Part shown: in pieces, positions 56,801-59,973 of the stretch | Layout: each line of letters begins with the position of its first letter | How positions within the stretch are numbered: position 1 is the first letter of the stretch | Origin: Protonemura montana | Lineage: Eukaryota; Arthropoda; Insecta; Plecoptera; Nemouridae | Assembly (NCBI GenBank): GCA_947568835.1 | Contig: OX387612.1 | Location: forward strand, 5,456,001 to 5,520,000 | Direction: 5' to 3' | Length of the DNA: 64,000 bases | Program-made: the position numbers and the translations under genes | Notes under the pieces: generated by a model | Seen by the model: the letters and a program-made list of their open reading frames with translations, nothing else | Databases searched by the model: none | What the model was told of the DNA's origin: nothing

Positions 56801-59800
56801 TTACAATAGACATCCTTTTCCCCATTTTTTTTTCTTGCATTTTTTTTTTCCTACAGACAAAGTCCGATGCGAAAGAGAAATATGAGAAACGTTTTTTTGG
56901 TTGGCTGAGACTTGCTTAAGAAAGATGAAGAGTGACTTGAAGAGGAGGTGGAGGGATAGGTGGGGCAGTGTTTGAAATTATGATCGAGCGTCTTTTCTTT
57001 AAGAATACCGCAAGATGACCGCCATGAATAGCAATTGAAAGGGCTTTGCGTGAAACATATCGCCTGTCAGTTTCCGAGCCTTGTGAATCACACGTATGCC
57101 ACGAGAAAATGAGATAAAATTATTATGAGATAAATATATTGAGTCGGATTTTTATTTAAATACCATTGTGTGCTTTTGACAATTTTGCCGATTCAGTTAT
57201 TTCGTGTTGTGAAAAAACACTAGGACTTTGTGAATGCAATTTGAGTTCAATTTTAAGATGAGTTTAGCGATTTTGTAGCAAAACAGCCAAAATTGATCAA
57301 ATTATGCCTGAAATGTTTTAATACAATAGAAAGAAGACCCGAACACTCCGTAGCACTTAATTGTGATGTTTTTCACATCTTTTCAAAGTTTGAAGAGCAA
57401 GTATCAAACATGTTCGGTGGTAAAAACCTAAAACGGTTGTAAAAAATCTGAACATTTTTGTATATTATGAATAGTTTCAAAAGTATACAACCGATTTTGT
57501 TGAAAGAGCTAAATTGAGAACACAACAATGTGCGCTGCAAATTTCGTTCAGTTAAGATGCTGGCGTTTGGCCGTCAGAGCACAAACAAAAACAAACAGAC
57601 AAACAAACAAAGTAAAATTTTTGGACGCAACGCTCAACTATTAAACAAAAAAGTATACCAGACTAGACTAAGAAAGTTTCAAAATTTATTTTATTATTAA
57701 AAACACTATAACCGTCTCAAAAATTGATGCCCAAACGGGGACTCGAACCCTGATCTCCACCTATCGCGGGTGTTGCTCTGAACCATTGAGCTATTTAGAC
57801 ACTGATGATCGGCGTCGGTGGAGATCGGGGTTCGAGTCCGCGTTTGGGCATCAATTTTTGAGACGGTTATGGTGTTGTTAATAATAAAATACCCCGCGCA
57901 TTGCAAGCGTTTGCAATTTAAATCAGATTTCATCCTAATTTAAAAATTTATCTTTGCCGGTTCCAATCCTACTGTTTCGATTGTTTGTTTCACAATAATT
58001 CTAAAAATAGCGCAATTGGGCGACAGTCAAAAACAAATTCACAGTCAAACGATAAACAATGAACTTTAAACAACAATAAAAAAAAAAAAAAAAAAATGTC
58101 AGATGCAAGTCAACACAATTTACCGATATCAGAACTTATACATCAATTCGATCCGTCCAATTCAATTCTTTCCCAGCACCAATCCCACCGCCATCTCTCT
58201 CTTATCACATCTTTATCTCACTCCTCTCCTCTGTTCAGCTTCTTTTGACAATTACTTCCGGCTCGGACGTGGACTCATCTTGTCCGAAACCGGAAGAACG
58301 GAGTCGTGCCTATGACTTCCGACTCGATTACGAGCTGGTATCGACAGCCAATTGTTTCGATACAGCATCACGTCGTCGCCGTGGTCCTGATCCTGGTTAT
58401 ATTGACTGGAAATCTCATCCTGAAACTCTTTCTGCTTCGCCGACTCGGTCCTAATCTAATAACATGGTCACCCGTTGATGGAGAACGCAGAGATAGAACC
58501 GTACTCACATGGCGCTAATGTTGAACTGTCTTTGAGAAAAATGGCCGCCAAATGACAGCTTTACAGCGAAAAAAATGGAGGATGCTGCTAGATGGAGACA
58601 TCGTCGATTTAAGTGTAACAAATTTGATTTCGTTATTTCTCGCAGATTACTCGCATTTAAAAATTGGTTTACGCTACACATCTGTATTAAAGCTAACCTT
58701 AACGGTTTTTTACATACAATATAATAATAATAATTATTATTATTTGTGGTGTTTAACGATGCACTGTTTTGACATCTTGCCATGCGACACTGGTCTATGG
58801 CGTCGGTATTGTGGATGATGATGAGGACGATGATGAACCTAACCTAGCCTACAAGAGAGGAGGGGAAACCCGGCGCCGGCACGTAGCCTACTCCTGTCGA
58901 AGAGCACCAAGAGGACCACTAGCGTAATGTCCCTTCCGAAGGACGGTACAACTCGAACAACAGGATTCTTCCACAAATCCATGCTGTCGAGAGGTTGATA
59001 AGCAAGGCGAGTGAAGTTGCTGTACTAACTTTCATCCCTTCAACCTCTCTCCCGAACAGAACTGGTCATGTGTATAATGGTCACCCATCCAATACCTGAC
59101 TCAGCGCAGTGTTGCTTAACTTCGGTGATCTAACGAAAACCGGTGTTTCCAACACGCCAAACCGTTCGGTCTACATACAATAGAAATATTTTTTAATTAG
59201 CAATATTTTTGTTATTTTTTTATTTCATTTTAGAAGTATGTTGTGAATAATAATAATGGTTTTTTATTGCGTTGATTACATCGTAATATTGCAATCGTCC
59301 TTAACTAAAATAATGCATATTCCAGTCTGGTAAAAGTGTCAAAGAAAAAAAAGGTAAAAGTTAGAAATGCTGTTACCTTACACATTGTCTTGGACCATTA
59401 ACTAATTACAAAATTCTTTAATGTCATAAAAGCATTTATCAATCAAGTATTGCTTGAGGTCCGCTTTAAAAGAGCTACCTTCCTTTACTTTAATTGCCAT
59501 GGGCAGGGCGTTAAATAGTTTTGATCCAGCGTAAATGGGGTTCTTCTTGAAGACTTCCCTGTTGTGTTTCTGAAGGCAGGGCTCGTTTCTCAGCCACATG
59601 CGTTTTCTAGTGGCTTTTATCGAAGTTTTTATCAAGTTTTCATGAAGCTTTCATTGAAGTCTGTCAAATATTTAACATCAGCCCTGTGACTCTTAACCAT
59701 AGAACAAGCTCAAGAACTTACCATGGTTTTCTTCATATATAACGGCAACCCTCGTCCAGTTGAGAAAGGTCATCACATCTTGAATGGCGTCGTTTAGCAG

Positions 59801-59973
59801 GCTTTGCGTGGGATGAAGGTTGATGGAGAACTCCTTTCGTCGGGAGTCCAAGTCGAGTCTTGCCTCCAGGTGTGGTATGTCGAGGGCGTCACAGACAGAG
59901 TGCACGTGGGTGCAGAGGATTGGTGCAGATGGGCCGAAGATTGCGGTAACACCGGAGCGGACTTGTCCACATA
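17747..59973 (-). CDS. Kainate-type ionotropic glutamate receptor subunit, 13 exon positions, two with alternative exons; 5' end not found
   Basis: This is a ligand-gated cation channel of the AMPA/kainate class, expected in neuronal or muscle membranes. The visible product is about 845 aa. The amino-terminal domain occupies residues 1-310, S1 320-435, M1 and the pore loop 436-521, M3 with the [15 protein letters not shown] gate 522-587, S2 588-690, and M4 near 715-740. The cytoplasmic tail follows. Agonist contacts are in place: KYG in S1, the Arg of [13 protein letters not shown], the GST of DSGSTMTFF and the Glu of FLMESTM. The AVGSMTI spelling is typical of insect kainate-like subunits. 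All exon joins agree in phase. Two positions have duplicated exons (S1: 42212 and 46219; pore: 23619 and 24545), each pair equal in phase, so mutually exclusive splicing is inferred. The signal peptide and about the first 60-100 residues are missing. Introns host two loci on the opposite strand. Confidence 0.95.
18553..18747 (-). CDS. Receptor exon 12: cytoplasmic tail
   Basis: Acceptor TTTGCTGTCTTGCAG, phase 0. The exon encodes [18 protein letters not shown], then [14 protein letters not shown] and [13 protein letters not shown]. The C-A-E-M-A-E-E-L-x-F-A-x-x-C-x-GS-x-QRP pattern looks like the conserved tail of insect kainate-like subunits (from memory of the family). The donor CAG|GTAGGG is at 18552; read-through instead gives six more residues and a TAG at 18532-18534. 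Confidence 0.8.
18808..19333. repeat. 68-bp tandem array, about 7.7 copies
   Basis: The unit starts TGACACACTGTGTTGGCTGC, continues TCCTGTCCAACAGCACCAAG and ends at CTTAGCCTTGTCCCTT. Copies are nearly identical, which keeps frames open on the minus strand without implying a gene. It fills most of the intron between receptor exons 12 and 11. Confidence 0.95.
19334..19432 (+). mobile_element. 5S-rRNA-derived SINE, tail fragment (copy 5)
   Basis: CATCCTCATCATCACCCACT, then GTTAAACCAG and AACAGTGCGTCGTTAAA, match the 3' part of the SINE family. Head and body are absent. It directly abuts the 68-bp array. Confidence 0.75.
19458..19723 (-). CDS. Receptor exon 11: end of S2 and M4
   Basis: Acceptor ATTTCTTGCAG, entered in phase 1 (the split Gly codon joins GIATPMG to [18 protein letters not shown]). 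It encodes the S2 end ([16 protein letters not shown]) and the M4 helix ([19 protein letters not shown]). It closes at the donor GATATG|GTAAGC in phase 0. Confidence 0.95.
19724..20428 (-). other. Receptor intron 10
   Basis: The sequence is AT-rich and holds no gene or recognised repeat. Confidence 0.6.
20429..20654 (-). CDS. Receptor exon 10: S2 ligand-binding lobe
   Basis: Acceptor AATTCTTCTCTAG, phase 0 in and phase 1 out. It encodes [18 protein letters not shown], then [17 protein letters not shown] and GYGIATPMG. The Glu of MEST corresponds to the agonist-binding glutamate (E705 in GluA2 numbering). Confidence 0.95.
20706..21137 (+). mobile_element. 5S-SINE head fragments interrupted by a MITE fragment (copy 6)
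   Basis: The head at 20706-20815 (CCGAACGGTTTAGCGTTATG, then GTGTAGCAACACTGCG) and a second one at 20968-21050 (CCTCGTGAGATCACCGAAGT) flank a half-copy of the palindromic MITE at 20855-20967. A third degraded head ends near 21130. The body region is missing. Confidence 0.7.
20855..20967 (+). mobile_element. Palindromic MITE-like element, right half
   Basis: GAAAATTGTCAGGACTGCTC, then ACATGTTACGAAACGTCGGG and TTAGCATTCAAAACCC, match the right arm of the element at 23240. Confidence 0.75.
21258..21455 (-). CDS. Receptor exon 9: M3 gate helix and start of S2
   Basis: Acceptor CCGTAACCGCCAG, phase 0 in and out (donor CAGG|GTAAGT). It encodes [14 protein letters not shown], the gate [15 protein letters not shown], and S2 up to [10 protein letters not shown]. 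The GST is the expected agonist-contact Ser-Thr. Confidence 0.95.
21456..23239 (-). other. Receptor intron 8, mostly featureless
   Basis: The intron holds a dispersed repeat at 22790-22990 (GAGTC(A/C)CAGCGCTAATG, shared with 46505-46830 and 15640). A further short repeat at 21905-21990 recurs near 61935-62010 (CAGCGGA, then AAAAATGACA). Frames in 22366-22701 do not resemble proteins. Confidence 0.45.
23240..23553. mobile_element. Palindromic MITE-like element, full length (copy 2)
   Basis: The outer end is TTTTTAGACTCATGTCTACT. The inverted arms of about 110-150 bp contain CTTGTACCTGTTACTTTATC on the left and GATAAAGTAACAGGTACAAG on the right. The element ends about 65 bp from receptor exon 8a, on the donor side of that exon. 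Confidence 0.85.
23619..23876 (-). CDS. Receptor exon 8a: M1 and pore loop, Gln at the Q/R site
   Basis: The exon is 258 bp, phase 0 at both ends (acceptor ...CCCCAAAAAAG, donor CCAAAG|GTAGCT). It encodes [21 protein letters not shown]1 ([19 protein letters not shown]) and the pore loop [19 protein letters not shown]. The residue at the Q/R site is Gln (codon 23643-23645) and the +4 position is Asp, as in Ca-permeable AMPA/kainate channels. Confidence 0.95.
23877..24544 (-). other. Intron between pore exons 8b and 8a
   Basis: At 668 bp this is a long enough separation for mutually exclusive choice. No coding segment or recognised repeat is seen inside it. Confidence 0.5.
24545..24796 (-). 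CDS. Receptor exon 8b: alternative M1 and pore loop, Lys at the Q/R site
   Basis: The exon is 252 bp and phase 0 at both ends, with the same start residues (VPT) and the same N-P before the donor (CCACAG|GTGCCG) as exon 8a. It encodes M1 ([19 protein letters not shown]), then SPYE, a run of eight Arg and FQDDD, then [19 protein letters not shown]. The Q/R site is Lys (AAG, 24569-24571) and the +4 site is Gly. The Arg run comes from a CGTCGA-type repeat. It is uninterrupted, so it looks like a functional alternative exon. Confidence 0.88.
24897..25292 (+). mobile_element. 5S-rRNA-derived SINE (copy 7)
   Basis: The head is shortened (CGGTACTCTGAAGTTAAGCA). The body is diverged but keeps CCGTCCTTCGGAAGGG, and the tail AAACACAACAAACC is present. 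It lies about 100 bp upstream of exon 8b in transcript direction. Confidence 0.88.
25293..26006. other. Upstream of nested gene, no coding sequence seen
   Basis: The stretch probably contains the promoter and 5' UTR of the nested plus-strand gene. A frame at 25794-25982 is closed by a TAA at 25980-25982 just before the first exon and has no family resemblance. Confidence 0.4.
26007..26040 (+). CDS. Nested gene exon 1 (start)
   Basis: The ATG at 26007 opens [11 protein letters not shown] and the exon ends CAACCAA|GTAAGT in phase 1. An in-frame TAA at 25980-25982 with no ATG in between supports this start. An upstream non-coding exon cannot be excluded. Confidence 0.75.
26007..30462 (+). CDS. 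Nested gene for an unrecognised, mostly disordered protein (about 1,232 aa)
   Basis: Four exons (26007-26040, 26405-26512, 26674-26841, 27074-30462) join in phase 1 throughout, with clean GT/AG borders. I do not recognise the protein. Residues 1-210 are rich in Pro, Gln, His, Met and Tyr ([30 protein letters not shown]), like a prion-like low-complexity region. A Lys cluster (HKKKKSEKR) near residue 380 and an Arg/Ser segment ([14 protein letters not shown]) near 500 could be nuclear localisation or RNA-binding patches. Residues 660-720 look helical. A second basic region lies at 1095-1155, before a conserved-looking [13 protein letters not shown] near 1167. No membrane segment or signal peptide is seen. 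It lies inside a receptor intron on the opposite strand, upstream of the gustatory receptor locus. A long single open exon of over 3.3 kb makes a pseudogene unlikely. Confidence 0.87.
26405..26512 (+). CDS. Nested gene exon 2
   Basis: Acceptor AATTTTTCGCAG, donor GAACG|GTAACA. It encodes [16 protein letters not shown] and [15 protein letters not shown], in phase with both neighbours. Confidence 0.85.
26674..26841 (+). CDS. Nested gene exon 3
   Basis: Acceptor GTTTTCTTTCCAG, donor GACATG|GTAATT. It encodes [16 protein letters not shown] and a Gln/His-rich stretch ([15 protein letters not shown]). Confidence 0.85.
27074..30462 (+). CDS. Nested gene exon 4 (main coding exon and stop)
   Basis: Acceptor AACTGTTTTTCAG. 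The open frame runs 1,129 codons to TAA at 30460-30462. A perfect donor-like ACAG|GTAAGT sits in frame at 28376-28385, so an optional internal intron is possible, but the frame stays open through it. Confidence 0.88.
30512..30648 (+). terminator. Polyadenylation signals of the nested gene
   Basis: AATAAA occurs at 30512-30517, 50 bp past the stop, and again at 30643-30648. Either could set the 3' end before the gustatory receptor locus. Confidence 0.55.
31081..32034 (+). CDS. Gustatory receptor first exon A (318 aa)
   Basis: It begins [20 protein letters not shown] and ends VSVSTSHE before GTAAGT. About six hydrophobic segments are visible, with [10 protein letters not shown](I/L)IN in the conserved intracellular loop and FHD...(L/M)N(D)MFG before TM5/6. 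The frame stays open upstream of the ATG to about 30868. However, the match to exon B starts at this Met, so the ATG at 31081 was chosen. Confidence 0.9.
31081..39431 (+). CDS. Gustatory receptor locus: three alternative first exons sharing three 3' exons
   Basis: Insect gustatory receptors are seven-transmembrane ligand-gated channels of chemosensory neurons. Three long exons (A 31081-32034, B 33760-34716, C 36673-37593) each begin with a Met and an N-terminal PIGLAPFK(I/L) motif. Each ends in phase 0 at GAG|GTAAG after a (V/E)(S/T)(S/T)x(E) stretch. Only one set of downstream exons exists (37683-37760, 38351-38440, 39360-39431). It encodes HKMLL, then [14 protein letters not shown], and the family signature TYMVVLIQF before the stop. 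Joining gives 397, 398 and 386 aa, normal for the family. No C-terminal exons were found after A or B, so alternative splicing onto the shared exons is inferred, as known for fly loci such as Gr39a. A and B also share sequence just upstream of the ATG, so they are recent duplicates. Confidence 0.9.
32420..33075. repeat. 72-bp tandem array, about 9 copies
   Basis: The unit reads CCAAGCAGTCCAATGTACTA, GGTGCTAGTGGTTGAAAAAT, GTCTCTGTGTTATTCTTATG, GGCCATGTTTTT. It lies between first exons A and B of the gustatory receptor locus and is not coding. Confidence 0.95.
33076..33759 (+). other. Upstream of first exon B
   Basis: The last 35 bp (CAGTCTTTCAAATCTCCG and onward) resemble the sequence just before exon A. 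This suggests that the 5' UTR and perhaps the promoter were duplicated with the exon. No shared 3' exon for A is visible here. Confidence 0.5.
33760..34716 (+). CDS. Gustatory receptor first exon B (319 aa)
   Basis: It begins [20 protein letters not shown], closely similar to A, and ends SVSTSQE before GTAAGT in phase 0. It keeps [15 protein letters not shown] and the FVNDIFG segment. No stop or frameshift is present. Confidence 0.9.
35300..35362 (+). mobile_element. 5S-rRNA-derived SINE, tail fragment (copy 8)
   Basis: CGCCATTAGACCAGTGCCAC followed by CAGTGCGTCGTTGAAC matches the family tail only. Confidence 0.6.
35577..35800. mobile_element. Palindromic MITE-like element (copy 3)
   Basis: GGGTTTTGAATGCTGAGAGA and CTTGTACCTGTTACTTTATC are mirrored by GGTAACGAAACGTTGTG and CAGTTGAAATAGTTTTTGTC. 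The outer end GACATGAGTCTAAAAAC is present on the right. The centre is shortened compared with the copy at 23240. Confidence 0.8.
36673..37593 (+). CDS. Gustatory receptor first exon C (307 aa)
   Basis: It begins [20 protein letters not shown] and ends CVETSAE before GTAAGA in phase 0. It is more diverged than A and B and lies only 89 bp from the first shared exon. It keeps [10 protein letters not shown], the counterpart of the QQRFK(I/L)IN loop. Confidence 0.92.
37683..37760 (+). CDS. Gustatory receptor shared exon 2
   Basis: Acceptor TCATTGTTTTAG, donor CAG|GTGAAT, 26 codons: [13 protein letters not shown] and onward to LKKQ. It corresponds to the intracellular stretch before TM7 in insect gustatory receptors. 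Confidence 0.9.
37838..37985. mobile_element. Fold-back element with tRNA-like core (copy 3, short)
   Basis: AACACTATAACCGTTTCAAA and its inverted partner (GGGACAGTTATAGTGTT) nearly touch, around a short tRNA remnant. The tail CCCGCGCATTGCAAGCG follows. It lies in the gustatory receptor intron between shared exons 2 and 3. Confidence 0.75.
38098..38310 (+). mobile_element. Fold-back element with tRNA-like core (copy 4)
   Basis: The tRNA-like core AGTAGCTCAATGGTTCAGAG and the right inverted end TTTGAGACGGTTATAGTG with its tail are clear. The left inverted end is missing, and the left part (GAACTGTCATTCTCATCAAA) is shared with the copies at 5152 and 8322. Confidence 0.75.
38351..38440 (+). CDS. 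Gustatory receptor shared exon 3
   Basis: Acceptor CACTTTGTTACAG, donor TTCG|GTAAGT, 30 codons: [20 protein letters not shown], then [10 protein letters not shown]. It matches the QL...F(T)A(C)GFF.LD...L pattern at the start of TM7. Confidence 0.93.
38441..39359 (+). other. Last intron of the gustatory receptor locus
   Basis: The intron is 919 bp and AT-rich, without a recognised repeat or gene. Confidence 0.6.
39360..39431 (+). CDS. Gustatory receptor shared exon 4, TM7 end and stop
   Basis: Acceptor CCATTGTTCTAG, phase 0. It encodes [18 protein letters not shown] and six more residues before [12 protein letters not shown] is the family's C-terminal TYhhhhhQF signature. Confidence 0.95.
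   Translation: MVAGITTYMVVLIQFQLLAVTSD
39598..39648 (+). mobile_element. Fold-back element, tail fragment
   Basis: CCCGCGAATTACAAGCG and TTTGCAATTTAAATCAGA match the tail of the tRNA fold-back family. Confidence 0.6.
39739..40030 (-). repeat. 41-bp minisatellite array, about 7 copies (reverse orientation)
   Basis: The units are the reverse complement of the 8907 array, for example CTGGCTGGATCCTATGCTCT and ATCCAGG. Confidence 0.95.
40031..40940 (-). other. Receptor intron 7, 3' genomic end
   Basis: AT-rich sequence. Two related blocks, GGCTGCATTCAGGGA (40171) and GGCTGCGTCCAGGAG (40329), recur as GGTTGCGTCCAGGAG at 43026 and mark an unrecognised dispersed repeat. No gene is seen. Confidence 0.45.
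40941..41045 (-). CDS. Receptor exon 7: S1 with agonist-binding arginine
   Basis: Acceptor TTTCTCTCAACAG, donor TTCAAG|GTAAGC, phase 0. It encodes [20 protein letters not shown] and [15 protein letters not shown]. The Arg of YARE is the invariant agonist alpha-carboxyl contact. The common PLT is SMT, as in kainate-like insect subunits. Confidence 0.96.
41470..42130. repeat. 70-bp tandem array, about 9.4 copies
   Basis: The unit is GTGTCCGCTCCTTTGCGTGG, AGCGAAACAAGCACCCTGTC, ACGGAATGTCCAGCACAGAG, GCGACGGCGA. Because 70 is not a multiple of three and the unit has no stops, several frames stay open. These are not genes. The array fills the intron between receptor exons 6a and 7. Confidence 0.95.
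42212..42415 (-). CDS. Receptor exon 6a: S1 ligand-binding segment
   Basis: The exon is 204 bp, acceptor CCCTTCCTCAAG, donor GATAAG|GTAAAA, phase 0. It encodes [20 protein letters not shown] and [20 protein letters not shown], then [20 protein letters not shown]. The KYG tyrosine is the expected ligand contact. It joins to VVTIL of exon 5 and KADLAV of exon 7. Confidence 0.95.
42416..44606 (-). other. Intron between exons 6b and 6a, unannotated part
   Basis: AT-rich, with a dispersed-repeat trace at 43010-43050. A short run of CAGGATCAA and ACAACAAGAAAC repeats lies at 43520-43580. No gene is supported. Confidence 0.45.
44607..45447. repeat. 54-bp tandem array, about 15.6 copies, with higher-order pattern
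   Basis: The unit GCCCGTGAGAGAAGATACCA, GCACAAGGACTGTCCCCTGC, ATTGCTACAGTCTA is a multiple of three and stop-free. It therefore creates long frames on both strands (18-residue repeats such as [18 protein letters not shown]). Variants (AGAAGAT/AGTAGAT, CAGCAC/CAACAC, GTCTA/GTCCA) recur every four units, which indicates a 216-bp higher-order repeat. It is intronic and not regarded as a gene. Confidence 0.93.
45810..46086 (+). repeat. 41-bp minisatellite array, about 7 copies
   Basis: Same unit and orientation as 8907-9871, followed by the same flank (CAATCCATTGTTGGC). It ends about 130 bp from receptor exon 6b. Confidence 0.95.
46219..46422 (-). CDS. Receptor exon 6b: alternative S1 ligand-binding segment
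   Basis: The exon is 204 bp, identical in length and phase to exon 6a. Acceptor GCATGCGCAG, donor ACGCAT|GTATGT. It encodes [20 protein letters not shown], then [20 protein letters not shown], then [20 protein letters not shown]. The ligand tyrosine (KYG) is kept, while the surrounding lobe surface differs from 6a. Including both exons would duplicate part of S1, so mutually exclusive use is inferred. Confidence 0.9.
46505..46830. repeat. Degenerate dispersed/tandem repeat with AGTC(A/C)GAGTC motif
   Basis: Blocks of about 65-80 bp carry variants of TTTAGTCAGAGTTCCAGTG and CTGCCATTGGGTTTA. They repeat about four times. Related text occurs at 22790-22990 and 15640. Confidence 0.5.
46831..47636 (-). 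other. Receptor intron 5, remaining part
   Basis: A tRNA-like block occurs at 47278-47430 on the plus strand (GGCTAGCCTGATAGTAAGAG, then CCCAGGTTCGATAACGG). It shares GGGAGGTCCCAGGTTCG with the element family at 11885. Otherwise nothing is recognised. Confidence 0.5.
47637..47840 (-). CDS. Receptor exon 5: end of amino-terminal domain, start of S1
   Basis: Acceptor TTCTTCTTTTCAG, donor ATACTG|GTAAGC, phase 0, 68 codons. It encodes [20 protein letters not shown], then [14 protein letters not shown] and [11 protein letters not shown], the usual linker into S1. Confidence 0.95.
47966..48735 (+). mobile_element. Dispersed element with internal 43-bp minisatellite (copy III)
   Basis: Both flanks are present: GAAACTTGCTCGATTACGTC on the left, GCGCACCGGGGCAGCCAG and GAATACGTCATAAGG on the right. 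They enclose about 12 units of the CACGTG-bearing 43-bp repeat. It is the longest of four copies. Confidence 0.88.
50330..50476 (+). CDS. Small proline-rich open frame (48 aa), doubtful
   Basis: A plus-strand ATG frame encodes [19 protein letters not shown], then seven Pro and a short tail ending PMTDE. Base composition is GC-rich compared with its surroundings. The opposite and alternative frames are also open, so it could be a retrocopy fragment, a simple-sequence by-product or a tiny gene. No family was recognised. Confidence 0.2.
   Translation: MASRMSSTCAKVSWVKINPQYPGSPPPPPPPTFTVRTHPHCQHPMTDE
50828..50980 (-). mobile_element. 5S-rRNA-derived SINE, body fragment (copy 9)
   Basis: GCACGTAGCCTACTCCTGTC and GTTTAACGTCCCTTATGAAGG match the reverse complement of the SINE body. 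The head is missing. It ends about 30 bp before receptor exon 4. Confidence 0.75.
51011..51163 (-). CDS. Receptor exon 4: amino-terminal domain
   Basis: Acceptor TTGTACCGTAG, donor AACGCG|GTGAGT, phase 0, 51 codons. It encodes [20 protein letters not shown], then [19 protein letters not shown]. The ALMFDSV and W-x-x-G patterns are typical of AMPA/kainate amino-terminal domains. Confidence 0.95.
51325..51455. repeat. Long imperfect hairpin
   Basis: The left arm contains CCTAAAGACTCGATGTTTTG and GCGAGG. Its inverted partner is CCTCGCCAAAAAGTCGAGTC and TTTAGG at 51407-51432. Pairing continues outward through GTTTGCGGGCCT and its partner. Arms are about 45 bp and the loop about 35 bp. Confidence 0.65.
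51456..52261 (-). other. Receptor intron 3, part without features
   Basis: No gene or repeat recognised. The plus-strand frame at 51465-51794 has no family resemblance. Confidence 0.45.
52262..52862 (-). mobile_element. 5S-rRNA-derived SINE with three tandem head segments (copy 10)
   Basis: Read on the minus strand, a head is followed by three near-identical units of about 90 bp (AGTTAAGCAACACTGCGC, GGGTGACCATCATACACAT, GACCAGTTCTGTTCGGGAGA). A full body and tail (GTTTAACGACGCA in plus sense) follow. Confidence 0.9.
52863..53717 (-). other. Receptor intron 3, featureless AT-rich part
   Basis: Long A/T runs between 53280 and 53640, with no recognised element. Confidence 0.5.
53718..53936 (-). 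CDS. Receptor exon 3: amino-terminal domain
   Basis: Acceptor TTTTGTGTTTCTAG, donor ATTCAG|GTTGGT, phase 0, 73 codons. It encodes [20 protein letters not shown] and [20 protein letters not shown]. The [11 protein letters not shown] and N(V/M)TAFRIVD motifs are typical of kainate-type amino-terminal domains. Confidence 0.95.
53981..54412 (-). mobile_element. 5S-rRNA-derived SINE (copy 11)
   Basis: Tail (GTTTAACGACTCACTG in plus sense), body and two head segments are present. They end in AACCGGTGTTTCCAACACG. It fills most of the intron between receptor exons 2 and 3. Confidence 0.88.
54472..54641 (-). CDS. Receptor exon 2: amino-terminal domain
   Basis: Acceptor CCGGGGTTGTTTCAG, phase 1 in (the split Gly of ENHG-LMKL) and phase 0 out (donor AAGACG|GTAACG). 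It encodes [20 protein letters not shown], then [17 protein letters not shown] and MHHFLKT. Confidence 0.95.
54751..54940 (+). mobile_element. Array-less copy of the 43-bp-minisatellite element (copy IV)
   Basis: The left flank (GAAACTTATTCGATGGCGTC, then GGGTTTGCACCAGCTC) runs straight into GAAGTGACCCGATTGCAAG and the right flank CCGGGGCAGCCAGGCGAATA. There are no 43-bp repeats between them. It shows that the flanks form the mobile unit and the array is an internal expansion. Confidence 0.8.
54995..55195 (+). mobile_element. tRNA-derived SINE (copy 2)
   Basis: TTCCCCTTAAGGGAATCCC, then GGCAATTGGGAGGTCCCGGG and TTCGTATCCCCGG, match the families at 11885 and 56508. It ends CAGCTTCCTAGTGGAACCAC before an A-run. 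Confidence 0.75.
55196..56107 (-). other. Receptor intron 1, unassigned part
   Basis: A moderately GC-rich block at 55410-55660 has open frames on both strands without recognisable similarity. The remainder is AT-rich. Nothing is assigned. Confidence 0.35.
56108..56290. mobile_element. Palindromic MITE-like element, left half
   Basis: TTTTTAGACTCATGTCTACT, then GGGTTTTGAATGCTAAGTAA and CCGACGTTTCGCAACATG, match the left arm of the 23240 copy. The right arm is absent. Confidence 0.75.
56385..56652 (+). mobile_element. tRNA-derived SINE (copy 3) with attached dispersed block
   Basis: 56508-56652 is nearly identical to 55065-55205, including CCGGAATGTGTGCCCGTAAC and GAACCACCAGAAAAAC. The preceding block, with ACCACGTGTTGCCGGCTCG-like text at 56400, recurs in diverged form at 63270-63360. 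Confidence 0.7.
56653..57689 (-). other. Receptor intron 1, featureless
   Basis: No gene, array or recognised element is visible. Confidence 0.5.
57690..57935. mobile_element. Fold-back element with two opposed tRNA-like cores (copy 5)
   Basis: The left half carries a minus-strand tRNA-like core (GGACTCGAACCCTGATCTCC, GTTGCTCTGAACCATTGAGC). The right half carries a plus-strand B-box region (GGAGATCGGGGTTCGAGTCC). Ends are inverted (ACACTATAACCGTCTC and GAGACGGTTATGGTGTT), and the common tail follows. This copy shows the inverted-dimer architecture best. Confidence 0.8.
58312..58518 (+). CDS. Small open frame with one membrane segment (68 aa), doubtful
   Basis: A plus-strand ATG frame begins [20 protein letters not shown] and has a clear hydrophobic helix ([17 protein letters not shown]). 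A basic stop-transfer LRRLG follows. The surrounding 250 bp are GC-richer than the intron. A polypyrimidine acceptor (TCTCCTCTGTTCAG at 58241) lies upstream, but the frame is closed between it and the ATG. It could be a nested microprotein gene or exon, or chance; no family was recognised. Confidence 0.25.
   Translation: MTSDSITSWYRQPIVSIQHHVVAVVLILVILTGNLILKLFLLRRLGPNLITWSPVDGERRDRTVLTWR
58744..59175 (-). mobile_element. 5S-rRNA-derived SINE, full length (copy 12)
   Basis: Complete from tail (GTTTAACGATGCACTG in plus sense) to head (GGTGATCTAACGAAAACCGG, CGCCAAACCGTTCGG), with a well-preserved body. Confidence 0.92.
59402..59640 (-). mobile_element. LINE-type reverse transcriptase 3' end, decayed
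   Basis: A minus-strand frame of 77 codons contains [37 protein letters not shown] and KEF. The pattern (x-Y-x-G-x-K-x-(F/Y)-N-x-L-P ... F-K-x-x-L-K-x-(W/Y)-L-(I/L)-(D/E)-K-x-(F/Y)-Y) is the usual C-terminal tail of arthropod non-LTR retrotransposon ORF2. Upstream catalytic domains are absent, so it is a 5'-truncated relic. Confidence 0.6.
59722..59973 (-). CDS. Receptor exon 1 of the visible part: amino-terminal domain
   Basis: Acceptor TCTCCATTTTTTCCAG, entered in phase 1; donor CCATG|GTAAGT, phase 1 out. It encodes [17 protein letters not shown], then [17 protein letters not shown] and [13 protein letters not shown]. The G-V-x-A-I-F-G-P and IPHL(E) motifs are typical of kainate-receptor amino-terminal domains. 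The preceding exon, with the signal peptide, was not found up to 64000. Confidence 0.95.
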
